Shown here: in pieces, positions 12,007 to 23,300 of the stretch | How the letters are laid out: each line of letters starts with the position of its first letter | How positions within the stretch are numbered: position 1 is the stretch's first letter | NCBI GenBank assembly: GCA_022457155.1 | Contig: JAJGOT010000459.1 | Coordinates: 496,001-560,000 of the forward strand | DNA length: 64,000 nucleotides | Source of the DNA: Cladopsammia gracilis | Lineage: Eukaryota; Cnidaria; Anthozoa; Scleractinia; Dendrophylliidae | Reading direction: 5' to 3' | Position numbers and translations under genes: made by a program | The notes under the pieces: model-generated | Database searches by the model: none | The model's input: only the letters and a program-made list of their open reading frames with translations | Told to the model about the DNA's origin: nothing

Positions 12007-12092
12007 TCCTTCGAGCCGGATTCGAACCAGCGACCTAAGGATGCCCTTCTTCACTCTACAGTCCTCCGCTCTACCAACTGAGCTATCGAAGG
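12007..12092 (-). tRNA. tRNA-Tyr (GUA), intron-containing
   Basis: Intact type-2 sequence: CCTTCGA acceptor, GUA anticodon, intron AGTGAAGAAGGGC, T-arm GCTGGTTCGAATCCGGC. TTTTT occurs just downstream on the minus strand. Confidence 0.94.
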
Positions 12093-12371
12093 AAGTGACG
12101 AAATGAGGATGATGTCAAACCCTTAAAAAACAAATTCATTTTCAATTCTTTTGAACACAACTGAGAAGGTTGTCCCAATACGTACATTCTGGTTTAAAAA
12201 TATTTGAACATTGATAAACTAAACCACTGTTTTAAACCTACATGTAAACGAACAATTTAAACCGGTAATACCTCATATTACAAAGTAATATAAATAGAAT
12301 TAGAACCTAACAAAAGGAAACGGAAGCAGAGATATCCGAGACAACAATATTGACACAGAAATATTGTTTTA

Positions 12372-13470
12372 TGGGCCTCGCGTGCTTTTCTGACTGAGTC
12401 GCGGTTGTTGTGGATGAGTTCCAAGGGAATGAGGAGGATGTCGTTGATAGAGTGGCCAGGTTGGTTAAAATGTATTGAAACAGGAGTAGGATTGATAAGA
12501 CGGTGGTGATTGAGGCCCCATCCACACGTATCCGGATATTTTTGAAAACCGAGATTTTTTTCTCCGTATTCGAAAACATCCGCGTCCACACGAACCGTAT
12601 TACAATCGTATTTGCCCGTCCACACGTATACGCGAAAATTTTTCGAATACGCTAGACTTCACATGATGAGCATGCGCAGGCTACTGGCACATGCGCGCTG
12701 TGAGAAGCATAAGCCCGCGAAAATCAAAGAGTTTGCCGCCATCTTTGTTTTGACGTCATCGTATTCGAAAACCTTCGTTTTCGACCGTCTACACGAATAC
12801 GATAAATCTCCGTTTTTAAAAATCTACAGTCTGGAGAGCGTATTCAAAAACCTCCGTATTTGTTGCCGAAAACGCCGTTTACGTGTGGACGGGAGGTGCA
12901 AACGAAGAAAAAAATCTCCGTTTTCGAAAATATCCGGATACGTGTGGACGGGGCCTGAGGATGGAGCGGCGATATTCCCCAAAGCGTTCATTCAGTTGGC
13001 GTTTGGTTTCCCAAATGTACTGTTTTGCGCATTTTTTACATTCAATTAAGTAGATTAAAGTGTCATAGATATGTCGTTTTTCCTTTGTGGCAGAAAAAGT
13101 GTTTTGACCTTCTTGTATGAATGGGCAAGTGAGACAGTGTGGATGTTTACATTTATAAATGCTCGGTTTTTTTTTTTACGGCACTCGATTGAAAACTGCT
13201 CTATTTCAAATGTTTTATATGTAACGGTCCTTTCACATTCATTTTTATTTTTTAGCCCCCGCAGAAGGTTTGTTTTGCAAACCGAAATATCGGGCAAATA
13301 TATTCAATTGTTTTTTATTTCACTTCTGTCTCAATCTTTTCTCTTTGCCGTAAGGATCAGTTTGCCGTTTTTACCTATACTATTTCAAGATTTTTACTGA
13401 TCCAGGTCTACGATAGATCCGGCAGTCTTTATTGGTTTGTCGCTGTGGTTTTGCCGTTTTTATAGTTTTT
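12372..13470 (-). mobile_element. Penelope-like element fragment (GIY-YIG), MITE-interrupted
   Basis: Read on the minus strand, 13050-12960 encodes LIECKKCAKQYIWETKRQLN, a GIY-YIG nuclease core as found C-terminally in Penelope-like retroelements (usual YIGET is YIWET here). After a 442-bp MITE the frame continues at 12510-12365 with VSIHFNQPGHS, ILLIPLE and RDSVRKAREA. The order and motifs match the better copy at 39140-39494. The linker upstream (13055-13297) is a protein-like open frame. The reverse transcriptase is absent. The element sits inside tRNA-cassette sequence that flanks it on both sides. Confidence 0.8.
12514..12955. mobile_element. foldback MITE inserted in the GIY-YIG domain
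   Basis: Termini GGCCCCRTCCACACGTATCC and its complement GGATACGTGTGGACGGGGCC, with a 3-bp target duplication TGA (12511-12513 and 12956-12958). Inside, the motifs CGTCCACACG, CGTATTCGAAAA and TTTTCGAATACG recur many times in both orientations. No transposase. The target is unambiguous because the Penelope reading frame on either side joins once the element and one TGA are removed. Confidence 0.88.
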
Positions 13471-13677
13471 GAATATTAAATTTTATGCTTATGAAGCCCT
13501 ATTTTGATCGAAATGCTGCCAGCACGACGTACCCAAGCCTATATGCTTTCGCTCTATATAAATTACAAAATATAATGTAAAGAACGGTGCATCATGATCC
13601 GTCAGTTATATCGTTAGGAATGCTTAAACAGAACTTCCAAGAAAAGAGTTATAAAAAGATGGACCAACAAAAGATAT

Positions 13678-13763
13678 TCCTTCGAGCCGGATTCGAACCA
13701 GCGACCTAAGGATGCCCTCCTTCACTCTACAGTCCTCCGCTCTACCAACTGAGCTATCGAAGG
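13678..13763 (-). tRNA. tRNA-Tyr (GUA), intron-containing
   Basis: Intact cloverleaf, CCTTCGA/TCGAAGG acceptor, GUA anticodon. The intron is AGTGAAGGAGGGC, one base different from the array consensus. TTTT lies downstream (ATCTTTTGTT). Confidence 0.93.
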
Positions 13764-15117
13764 AATGTTGATAAACACCCTAGAAAATCCTTAGGGTGTC
13801 ATTGTCTATTAGAAAACAAATACACCAAGAAACAACTTTCCTTCGACAGGAAGATAATTTTGACTTTTTGAAAATAAAAAAATAAGAAAATAAAACTTAT
13901 ACTTTCTTTCATTTTATCAGTTTCCTAAAAGCCGTTACAAGCTATGGCTAGGCCTTTATAATACCTTATAGCCATACTTTCCATCTTACACCTGTTAATT
14001 TGGAAATCAAAATCACTCCACGACAACATCCGCCAAACACGCCCGTCCATCCCCTCCCTCAAGATCTGTTTTCGGTTGTCTTACAGACGGAGCGTTATTT
14101 TTTCTTCACGCGTTTCTTTTGCTCCTCTGCAATAATCTGGCTTTAAGTCTTTGTACCATCCTAATCAGGGCCGGGTTGTTCGAAGGACGATTAGTGCTAA
14201 TCCAGGGTTAATTAACATGACAACTCATATGTTCTGTTGACAGTTAATCCAGGATTATTGCTAATCAGGCTTTGAATAATTCGGCCCAGTAGTTATGCTT
14301 TATCCAGGCGTTCGATGAAAACATCCTTCACATGGCGTGTTGCGCAATTAATTTACAGCTCATTAAATGAGCCGTGAAAATGACGAAGTCACTTCATAAC
14401 TTTGTAGTCCTCGTTTATTAGTCGGGCTGCTTGTCTTCAAGCCAAGCCCGATTTATCAATTCGGTCGTAAGAAAAGTGCGCTTTGCAAGCGGTTTGTTTC
14501 CTGCGGCGAAGTGTTAGTGACGTCATATCAGTTGACATAGCAACTCCAAGCTCATGGATGAATTGGATTTATTTACAACATAAGAAAAAGGAAAATGACG
14601 AAACGAAACATATCAAGTAAAAGGAAGTTACATTATTGCCGGATTTGGCGAGAGTTCCATTCGATAACGATTTCATTTTCTTTTTTTTCCGAGCAACAGA
14701 TAAACGGAAGTAATAAAGTTGAAGTTAAAGTTGACCTTGCATGCATGAGTGATTGCGAAAGACTGGTTAAAGGTTTTAAATGACGTAGTAACGTGCGTGA
14801 CGGATCACCTTGTGTGACCGGAAAAGCAACTGTAAAACAAATCATAACAATTAAATTAATTCTTGTACCTCAAGGGCACTTACAAGACCCTAAAAGCCCG
14901 ACTTTACTACTGGAAGAGTTCTTGTTCAATACAATATCCTATAAGATAATCATAGAAACAAGAGCTTAAAGGCCCACCTTCACCCAAAAGACGTTGCGGT
15001 CGTTTGTTTTTGTTTTGAAATGCTCCATTGTTCATACGCGTGATCTGATTGGTTGCATGCATTCAAGCGTGAATTTCGTGTTACTTCATTTTGCTTTATC
15101 TCGGCCAGAGCCTGCTT
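13764..15117. other. intergenic, one short MITE
   Basis: No gene seen. At 14168-14287 a 120-bp foldback has ends GGGCCGGGTTGTTCGAA and (inverted) GGGCCGAATTATTCAAA, with GATTAGTGCTAATCC and GGATTATTGCTAATC inner arms. The remainder is AT-rich single-copy-like sequence. Confidence 0.5.
14168..14287. mobile_element. short foldback MITE
   Basis: Inverted termini GGGCCG-GTTGTTCGAA and GGGCCGAATTATTCAAA with inner inverted blocks containing GATTAGTGCTAATCC. No coding capacity. Confidence 0.65.
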
Positions 15118-15375
15118 AAGCCTGGTTTCCATATAATCGCAACGATCGCAGCGATCGTTACGATCGACGATCGCTGCGATTCTTGCGACCCTTGCGATCA
15201 TATGGAAACCAAAACGTTGCGATCGTTGCGATTGCGATCGCAGAGATAGAAATTTTTCTATCTCTGCGATCGCAATCGCAACGGATCGCAATGTTTTGGT
15301 TTCCATATGATCGCAAGGGTCGCAAGAATCGCAGCGATCGTTACGATCGACGATTATTATATGGAAACCAGGCTT
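15118..15375. mobile_element. foldback element built of GCGATCG motifs
   Basis: Ends AAGCCTGGTTTCCATATA and the exact inverted form. Almost the whole 258 bp is self-complementary around the centre AGAGATAGAAATTTTTCTAT. The arms are a series of GCGATCGT, GCAATCGCAACG and GATCGACGAT motifs, with CATATGGAAACCAAAACG repeated inversely. Open frames in both strands are shadows of the palindrome. Confidence 0.85.
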
Positions 15376-15562
15376 TTGCAGCAATCTCCTCTTTTATTGA
15401 TTGGTAGACGGCCTCCATGAAGTGCGGTCGGTTCATCCCAGACCTGCCCTGGCGAGCGCACTCTCGGATGCGTTCTTGTTTCTTCAGCTTCCTTTCTTCT
15501 GCGTCACGCATTTACTCTTTTACATCTTTTTACACAATCAGGGTCAGCACGACTAAAGGTGT

Positions 15563-15684
15563 AGCCTGCGAATACAGCCGCCTCTCATCGCTCCCGGCCG
15601 CTAGGGGCGTTCGCGCGAGAGAGCTCTCTCGCGCGAACGCCCCTAGCGGCCGGGAGCGATGAGAGGCGGCTGTATTCGCAGGCT
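15563..15684. mobile_element. perfect 122-bp palindrome with 11-bp target duplication
   Basis: Two 61-bp arms match without mismatch and without a spacer; the centre is between 15623 and 15624 at GAGAG|CTCTC. It is flanked by the direct repeat ACTAAAGGTGT at 15552-15562 and 15685-15695, as expected of an inserted element. GC-rich arms (CTCCCGGCCGCTAGGGGCG) contrast with the AT-rich surroundings. Confidence 0.9.
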
Positions 15685-15955
15685 ACTAAAGGTGTCTCAC
15701 GATACTTGTCTTGTAACAAACTGGTTTGACAGGTTAAAACACTTCCGAAGATTTCATCCAGTGACTTTTTGACATGTCCGAAGAATTTTTTTTTTTTTTT
15801 GCACTTTGCCTCGCTATCAATTTTTGAAAATTTAAAAGAAATGACAAGCCTTTAAAATTTTTATGTTTTCTACAGACAATACCTATTTTTCTGTTCGTTT
15901 GCAAAATTGAATTTGTTTTATATAACGGTTTGGCATCATCATCATTTCCTCACTT

Positions 15956-16041
15956 CCTTCGATAGCTCAGTTGGTAGAGCGGAAAACTGTAGAGGGAAGA
16001 AGGGCATCCTTAGGTCGCTGGTTTGAATCCGGCTCGAAGGA
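15956..16041 (+). pseudogene. degraded tRNA-Tyr, opposite strand
   Basis: The plus-strand cassette has an intact acceptor, but the anticodon stem is GAAAA opposite TCCTT, giving two A-C mismatches. The T-loop carries TTTGAAT instead of TTCGAAT, damaging box B. The intron is AGGGAAGAAGGGC. Likely a pseudogene. Confidence 0.7.
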
Positions 16042-16379
16042 ACATCATTTTTTGCTTATCCATCTTTTTATAACTCTTTTCCTTTAACTTTTGTTAAAGC
16101 ATTCTTAACAATGTAAATAAAGGATTATGATGCGCCGTTCTTTGCACTCTTTGCATTATATTTTGTATTATAATTCAACACATTGATACACTGCCCAAAT
16201 ATGGTAAAAAAAGTTATCGATATACGCTATGTCTACATGACGTATATCCAACGATGGAGGTAAATTTCGCATTTTGACAAGAGAATGCAAACATGATGGA
16301 CCAGCCTCGATATTTTTTCTTCAAACTGTGCTTTGTTATCAATGTATTGAATTATAAAACTATTATTGTGCTCAAGCTT

Positions 16380-16434
16380 GCGTGATATCGCCTGATTCTT
16401 AGCCTCGTCGGCTAAGAATCAGGCGATATCACGC
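16380..16434. repeat. perfect 25-bp stem, 5-nt loop hairpin
   Basis: GCGTGATATCGCCTGATTCT plus TAGCC pairs perfectly with the downstream arm across the loop TCGTC. It could be a very short foldback insertion. Confidence 0.85.
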
Positions 16435-16824
16435 GCGCTTTCGCTTTTACTTTTACTGATTTCTAAGTTTCTTGCTTATCGTCGTCATGGTAATATCGAT
16501 TTTACCAGAAAATATATCTTGCCAAACTTCAATTCAAAACCAGTTAGTGGTGAAAATTTCACGTTGATCTGACTTGGAGAAGACCGCTTAAAAGCCGATT
16601 GAAAAATGTTGGTATGGTCTCCAGAAAACTGTATCGAACCACCTTAACTGGATTCAAAATTGACGTTAATCCTGGGTTAGCATGAAATCGATTTCCGCTA
16701 GAATCCAGGCAAAATATACCCTTTTCAAAAAATAATCCTTGAGGGTTGAGAATAAGAAAGAGTGGGAAAGAGAGGAAGCTGGGTACTAGTAAAGACAGTA
16801 GATAAAGAAATATTTGTGACAATA

Positions 16825-16955
16825 GAGGTTTTGCACGGCAGCCATGTTGCATGGCAGGAACAATAGATTCTTTTCCCTATGGGAAAGAATGTTCTTTCTA
16901 ATGCAAAACATTTTCATTGTTCCTGCCATGCAACATGGCTGCCGTGCAAAACCTC
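16825..16955. mobile_element. MITE with perfect 40-bp inverted repeats, TA target
   Basis: Arms 16825-16864 and 16916-16955 are exact inverse copies beginning GAGGTTTTGCACGGCAGCCA. TA flanks both ends. The 51-bp centre contains a second hairpin, TTCTTTTCCCTATGGGAAAG. The element interrupts a tRNA flank. Confidence 0.88.
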
Positions 16956-17194
16956 TATATGCACGAATATCTCTACTTCCATTTCCTTTTGTTAGGTTTC
17001 CGTAGCATAAGGTTCTACCGGATTAAATAATGCATTTACGTGAAGGTACAAGGGTGTGGTTCATTTCTTGAATGTTGACTATTTTAGCCTAGGATGTACG
17101 TATTGGAACAACTTCCTCTGTTCTGTTCGTTTACAATGGTATTAAAACTGGGTTTGTTTGATGAAGAATTGACATCATCAGCACTATATCAATT

Positions 17195-17280
17195 CCTTCG
17201 ATAGCTCAGTTGGTAGAGCGGAGGACTGTAGAGTGATGAAGGGCATCCTTAGGTCGCTGGTTCGAATCCGGCTCGAAGGA
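17195..17280 (+). tRNA. tRNA-Tyr (GUA), intron-containing
   Basis: Intact plus-strand copy: CCTTCGA acceptor, GUA anticodon, intron AGTGATGAAGGGC, T-arm GCTGGTTCGAATCCGGC, discriminator A. The terminator is a T8 run directly downstream. Confidence 0.95.
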
Positions 17281-17640
17281 ATACAATTTTTTTTGTTCTT
17301 TTTATTACTCTCTTTTACATTCGGTACTGTAATTTATATAAGACGAATGCTAGGCTTAGGCAGTCCCATTATGCCGGCAGAATTTCGAGCAAAATAGGGC
17401 TTCATTAGCATAATTTGTTTTGAGAATGAAAAAAAGTGGGAAAGAGAAGGAGCTGGGTACTAGAAAAGACAGTGGACAAAGCATTTCTGTGTCAATATGG
17501 TTTTCTTGGATATCTCCGCTTCCATTTCTATTTGCTAGGTTCCAATTCCAGTTATATAACTTTGTAGCATAAGTGTATTACCGGATTAAATAATGCGTTT
17601 TACGTGTAGTTTCAAAAGCGTGGTTCTTTTTTCACCCGGG

Positions 17641-19173
17641 TTATCGCAGACGGTGGCAAATATGCAAATGAGCACTTGCTCTCTCGCTCACTCGCAGTGG
17701 AAACTTTTTGTCACGTAGTGTTTCAAATTAGTTTTGTTACGAATGTGCTGCGTGACAAGAACAACGTGAATCGATCGGTAACAATAATTTATTGTAAACG
17801 AATATGAACAACAATAAAATTAGGTGTTTTCACTAAAGTCATATCAAAATATTTAGATTCCAAATTGTAATAGAATTGCAGAGAGTTTAAAACTACAATC
17901 TCGGCCAATTTTGACGCACAAGAGCATTTCGTTCAAGAGTTATAGGCGAACGAGTATTTGCCTATTTTTTAGTAAGAAATGTATGGTGCGGCCATCTTGG
18001 TGCCTCACTTAGGGACACCACTGAACATGGCGGCCAAAACTTCAGTCCTAATTATACCCAAAATCTCATCACGAACTACTGGATTCACTATAAGATCCAT
18101 TAAATCGTCTTTAAGCATCTATAATGCAAAAACAACTTTTAACTGGTTCAATTTCGTTTATTTTCACGGATTATCTGAAATAGCGTGACGAATTGCGTGA
18201 AACATTTAAAATCTTTACATTCGGAAGCAAAACATCGTTAAAACCTGAAATTTTTTTCTGAAGGATTGTAACATTGGTAACCACATACCATGTTAGAATC
18301 AGCTTTTATGACGTCATGTACAAATCCCCAATAGACGTAACCCATTTAATTTAATTGTTTAGACCAATCGGAAGCAAGTAGATAACTCCAGCGGGAAATT
18401 TGCCCATGAAAATGTCGCGGTCAGTCAGCTGATTGAATGGATAATTATGCATACCCATGTTCGCCATGAAAGCCACCAGAGCGTACAATAAATCCTTCGG
18501 GTCAAAGGTTTTATCCAGTGTTGACTTTGTCGGTGTTATTCGTTGAAATTTTCTGTAAATTTTGGTCATCCTTCGCTTTGTTTGGACTAATAATAGTGAT
18601 TATTGAAGTAAATGTGAGTGGTTCTTTAACCGATAAAATTGGCAAGAAAGCGATTTAAAGCATTATAATCTGTGCACATGCGCCGAACCGTGAAACCATC
18701 CCTTTAACACGGTTATGCGATAAAGCTCAACTTTCATATGTCGTCAGTGGATCTGTTCCTCAAGTGAAAAAATATCCTTGCGTTTTTCTACTGAACTGAA
18801 TATGGAGACCTTTATCGAGCCGTGTTTATTATTGCGTACATTGCGTTACGCGATAAAAAAGGTAATCTTATCGCAGTTGTTAATTGATGCAATAAAACTT
18901 TCACGAACTCGAGTGTCTCCTCAACCAAATCAACTAAGCACATGTCTGAAATTCACAATTTTTATTTAACTACATTTCGACACCTTTTTGTAAGGAAGGG
19001 TCACTCAAATATAAGCCAGCGATGTGTAGAGCATTTCTTATTCACGGGTTGGCTCACAAGAGCCTTTGATTTTTAATGTTCGACTTTTTTTAGCTCAAGA
19101 TGTACGTATTGGAATTGAAAAGGACTTCGCGCTTGTTGGGGAATCATAGCTAATCAGGGCAAACATGCGACCA
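17641..19173. other. intergenic, no gene recognised
   Basis: AT-rich sequence with short unconvincing frames. GGTGCGGCCATCTTGGTGCC (about 17982) faces GAACATGGCGGCC (about 18022), suggesting an old short inverted repeat. Nothing else I can support. Confidence 0.4.
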
Positions 19174-19578
19174 AGAAAAAAAAAATGACTTATACAGCGC
19201 ACATATCACATGTCTCATGGCGCTTTACATACACTTATGAGAATGAGATCGGACGTCAGCTTATGAAGGCGCCTCAGGCAGCCGCTATCGGTCCATTGCT
19301 GATCTCATCTCCCCCACCCCACCCATGAACAATGTATGACACTGAGGGTGGTCACAGCCAGGGTTTTGTTACGTCCTCAGTGGTTCTCTTACGTCCCCAT
19401 CGGAGACGGGACCGCCATTTATACGTGGTCATCCGGGCCACGTAAAGTTCTAACCAATTGCAGATGTCATAGCAAAGGCATTTTAAGACCCTGAGTGTTG
19501 TTTTGGCCGGTATTCGAACCCGCGATCTCCCGCAGGCTCTGCAGACTGGTGATCTAGCAACTGAGCTAACCAGGAGCT
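19174..19578 (-). mobile_element. tRNA-derived SINE
   Basis: On the minus strand the head contains box A TGGTTAGCTCAGTTGCTAGA and box B GGTTCGAATACC in a tRNA-like fold, but without a full acceptor stem. A body of about 300 bp follows, ending GGCGCTTTACA-like/GCGCTGTATAAGTCA and a T10 run that would terminate pol III. The plus strand therefore shows A10 at 19175. Classic SINE organisation; family not identified. Confidence 0.8.
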
Positions 19579-20213
19579 AAGTACAGTGTTTGTATGGAAA
19601 TCCAGTGTCAATTTCGGCAAAATTTGAATTCCCCAATATTTATTAATCGAAAAATTGCGCTACTAGAAAGAAGATTTTACTCATCAAATTTGAGAGATGT
19701 AGCTGTCTATGAAAGCGCGCAGTTAATTTTTTTTTTGTCAGTTCTCTGTAAAAATATCCGTGGAATATGACTGGATTTTATTGACAAATGTATGGACAGA
19801 ACGGAACCAAATGAAACACAGAGAGCAATAATTGTTATAACCAGCTTTTATAATCACACGTCTTTTGATGTTGGCAACTTCCATTCAAGGTCCCTGTGAA
19901 GCTGACACTTGGCCAAGTGACTGTCCTTACTTATTGGCCCTAAAAACTGTGTATTTGTTCTATTTAATTCATTTGCGACTCACGAGTTGGCAACGAAGGC
20001 GCCTCAGTTAAGCGAAGACGAAGACAAAGACGATTAGCCGCGAATATGGCAAATTCACTCTGAATGGTTGACAACAAAGACGCATTCTGAGTAATCTTTC
20101 TGAACCAAGCAAAAACTGAGACAGAGAAAATCCTTGACAAAATTACATTCAAATGAAACAATTCATTGCGAAATGGTTCTTAAATTGAATAATCAATACC
20201 AACGTACACTGTG

Positions 20214-20365
20214 CTATGCGTTCCGTTTTTCCTCAGTTTTCTTTCCTGCGGCCAAAGCTTTAGTTGCAGATTCAATAATTTTTTGTTTCCACTCCTCATA
20301 TTCCCTGTCTTCTCTGCTTGTCTCCTCTTCGTCTGCCTTTGGCTGTTTCGATGAGCGCGACTGGT
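20214..20365 (-). CDS. ORC6: ORC6 exon 6 (C-terminal, stop)
   Basis: Acceptor TTTTTTCACAG|ACC. Entry phase completes a GAC codon started by the last base of exon 5. It codes 50 residues, acidic and then amphipathic (REYEEWKQKIIESA), ending in TAG at 20214. This tail is the conserved ORC3 contact. Confidence 0.93.
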
Positions 20366-23300
20366 CTGTGAAAAAAAGAAAGAAAGAAAAACGTTTAGAA
20401 CGGTTCAGTTTCAGTTGAGCATCAGTTGAATGTCGTAAAACCAAAGCCAAAGACATCACACATGTCTGGCCAATCACAACAGACGCAGTCTATCCAATGA
20501 ACCAACCAGAAATCGAGGCAGATACATGTAGCTAACGCATGCGTGGGAAAACACGTGTGAGCAAGTCATATAATTTTGGTTTTGGTTTTTAAGCTGCATG
20601 GTTGAGAGTTTTTTCAACTAATCAAAAAAAATCAAGACAATTCAAGATGAAAGCAAACACAATTGCTTTTGACACTTAAATAAAAACCGCTCTAAAGAAA
20701 TAAAACAGAAATTAGCCAACAACGTCATCCCCAGTATGGGATGGACTCCACATGATGTCTTTGTCAGTAGTCGATGTAACTACACATGTTTATGGTCAAG
20801 ATACTGTAGTTTGTTGGGCACATACATGTAAACTGGAGGTCAGCTTACGACCACTGAAAATTGCTTTGTTCGTAGTGTCAAATATCCAAATGGCCGACAA
20901 TGTGGGTAGACAAGCTCAATTGGCCACTCCGAAAAATACCATAATACTCTTTTATGTGCAGGCTCAGCCTCACCGGGGTGTAATTATTCAAGTCTCCTTT
21001 GTTAGAATGGCACAATGGAATTCAGAGTACATGTAGGAATGCTAGGACGTAGCATTGTGTGTTCGCATATATACAAATGTGCACCGTATGCAAATTGCCA
21101 CGAAGTTGAAGCATAGCACGTGCAGTTCGTGCTGAAAACAAAAGAAATCGGAAAAATGAGACTTACATGAAGCACCACCCAAACCTGCACTTTAAAGAGT
21201 ATTATGGTATTTTTAATAGTTTCTGGAGTGGGCAATACAAATGTCTAAGGCAGAGGTTAGGGGATTACCATGCTTGGAATTGAATGATACATAATTACAG
21301 AGTTTAAGGTACCAACCTTCAACAATTTCATTTACTTTGTCTAGAAGTCCATAACTTCTTTTTGAGGTTGTTTTACTGTTTTCAGCTGCAAAAAGAAGAA
21401 ACTGGGTGAAATGTGGATAACACAAGATGCAATGCATGCTTCTTACAAATGTTATTCTACAACAAGGACAACGGCTTGCCACTAAGATCTGCAAGAACTT
21501 GGAATGTCCGGTCAGAACATGTAAGGCTAGGAACACTTGATTTAAGCCCATGAAAAAAGCCTCTATTATCCTTTTATTATATGGCCCTAAGCAACACATA
21601 TGACCAGAACAACCCACGCTGAGATCTGGAAGTCAATTTGTCCAAAGTGCAATACTCCTCGTGGCCTGGAAAATATGCCAGCTTGTTGTTTATAGATCTC
21701 ATCAGGGGCATAACCGGAGGAGGGTTCAAGGGGTGCCGGACCCCCCCCCCCCCCCCCACCCCTATCAAGAAAGATTAAATGTGAGAATTGAGAACTTAAC
21801 CAAATCCTTACCAAAAAAATGGGAAAAGAGCAGACTATTTCAATGTAAAAATGAGAAACGGAAAGCTGGTGCTATTATACCCCCGGGGGGGGGGGGGAGG
21901 GGGTACTCCTGTAATCGGCTATACGGGGATGCTCCGCCACAAAGAGGTACCTTTTTGAAGCTGGAGGTATATGAAAGGGTCAGGATTTCGCAAGTTGAAG
22001 TATATGAAAGAGTAGGGATTTTATGAAGAATAGGAAAGGATAGCGAAAACATGAGTTAAGCATAAAAAGGTAGGGAAAACTGCCATTTAAGTATTATAAA
22101 AAGGGCCTTTCAAAATATATCAAACAGATGCATGTAAAGGCCATATGAAAAGGCTATATGAAAGGGGCACCATTTTCAATGAAAGGTATATGAAAGGGGT
22201 ACCTTTTCTGTCAAAAGCGGTATATGAAAGGGTAAGGGTTTGGACCTCGGGGTGGAGCATCACTGTACAAAACTTTGTTGAGTACCCCCCAGGGTATTCC
22301 TTCCTTCCTGAACGTGATATGAACATGTATTTTGAATGCCTGTGTAACTGAACTATTTTGAGTGACTGATTTTGGACAAAATGACCCCCCTCCCCCCTCT
22401 TGTAAAAAGGCTGGGTACAACCATGCTCATTGTTTAATTTTATAGCTTTTATTGTGACCTCATCTTGCTGATGAAAATAACACAGTAGTCAGTCTCACAT
22501 TTACATTCATAAGACTAGCCACTATTCCCTTAGATTGCAGTAATGTTCATTGACTCAGAGACCTTACTCTTTTATGTCTCTCGCAGAAGTGGTTTACAAA
22601 GTGAAACAAAATTAGAGTCTGATCACGAGTTAAAACTAATTTTGATTTTTAGTTAGTTAGTCTAACTTATCCCATAAAGTATCTTTCTTCTCATCCTTGC
22701 CGTGACAACTATCAAAGCTCCACAGAGCATGTCATGCATGGCAACTTTATATTCACTGTCTTACCAGATTCTAGTGAAGGAACTATTTTCTCCATCTTCT
22801 TATGCAGACTGTCAAATATTGACCTCTTGGTAGCCAACTGATTTATTAACTTTGTCTTGTCTACTTTAATCTTTTGATGCCTTTAAACATATTGCAAATA
22901 ATATACCTGTCAATACTATATGTGGTTTACATTTCTTTGTGGTTTTATGTCAATTTTTATTTTTTGTTTAAAAAGCAAATTTAGCGACATTGTATGATGA
23001 AGTAAGCTGTTGATCCAGACAGATCTTAACACACTTTGTCAGGATTCATACAGAAAGTAGAAAACAAAATTAGATGACTTTTAATCCAATTCCATTACCA
23101 CAAAATTGACCCCAGTATATATAACCAGCATGTTTTGGTGTTTGACACAAAGTTTCCAAAATTTTGTGCTTTTTGTTTTTTTCAACCACCAGCTAAAAAC
23201 AATTTTAAAACTTTGGCAAAAATAAGAGATTCCATGACTTTTCCACAACTAAAACACATCTTTCTAAATTACATGACTTTTCCATGCCTGGGATGCAATT

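Larger units (their letters stand above)
11112..12371. repeat. diverged tRNA-Tyr array relic
   Basis: Flank and tRNA sequence of the same cassette as 1-8369, but more diverged, with one degraded and one intact tRNA-Tyr. It is interrupted at about 12371, after ATATTGTTTTAT, by a Penelope-like fragment. Cassette sequence resumes at about 13470. Confidence 0.8.
16600..17640. repeat. inverted tRNA-Tyr cassettes
   Basis: Flank sequence of the 1-8369 array in reverse orientation. AGCTGGGTACTAGTAAAGAC and TCCGCTTCCATTT blocks occur on both sides of the intact tRNA at 17195. The first flank copy is split by a MITE at 16825-16955. Confidence 0.75.

Noticed and set aside
14980..15407. Overlapping open frames on both strands at the GCGATCG foldback
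   Set aside because: They arise from the self-complementary motif array; residues follow the repeated hexamer.
19500..19578. A true tRNA gene on the minus strand
   Set aside because: Box A and box B are good but the acceptor stem does not pair and a body with a T tail follows, so it is a SINE head.
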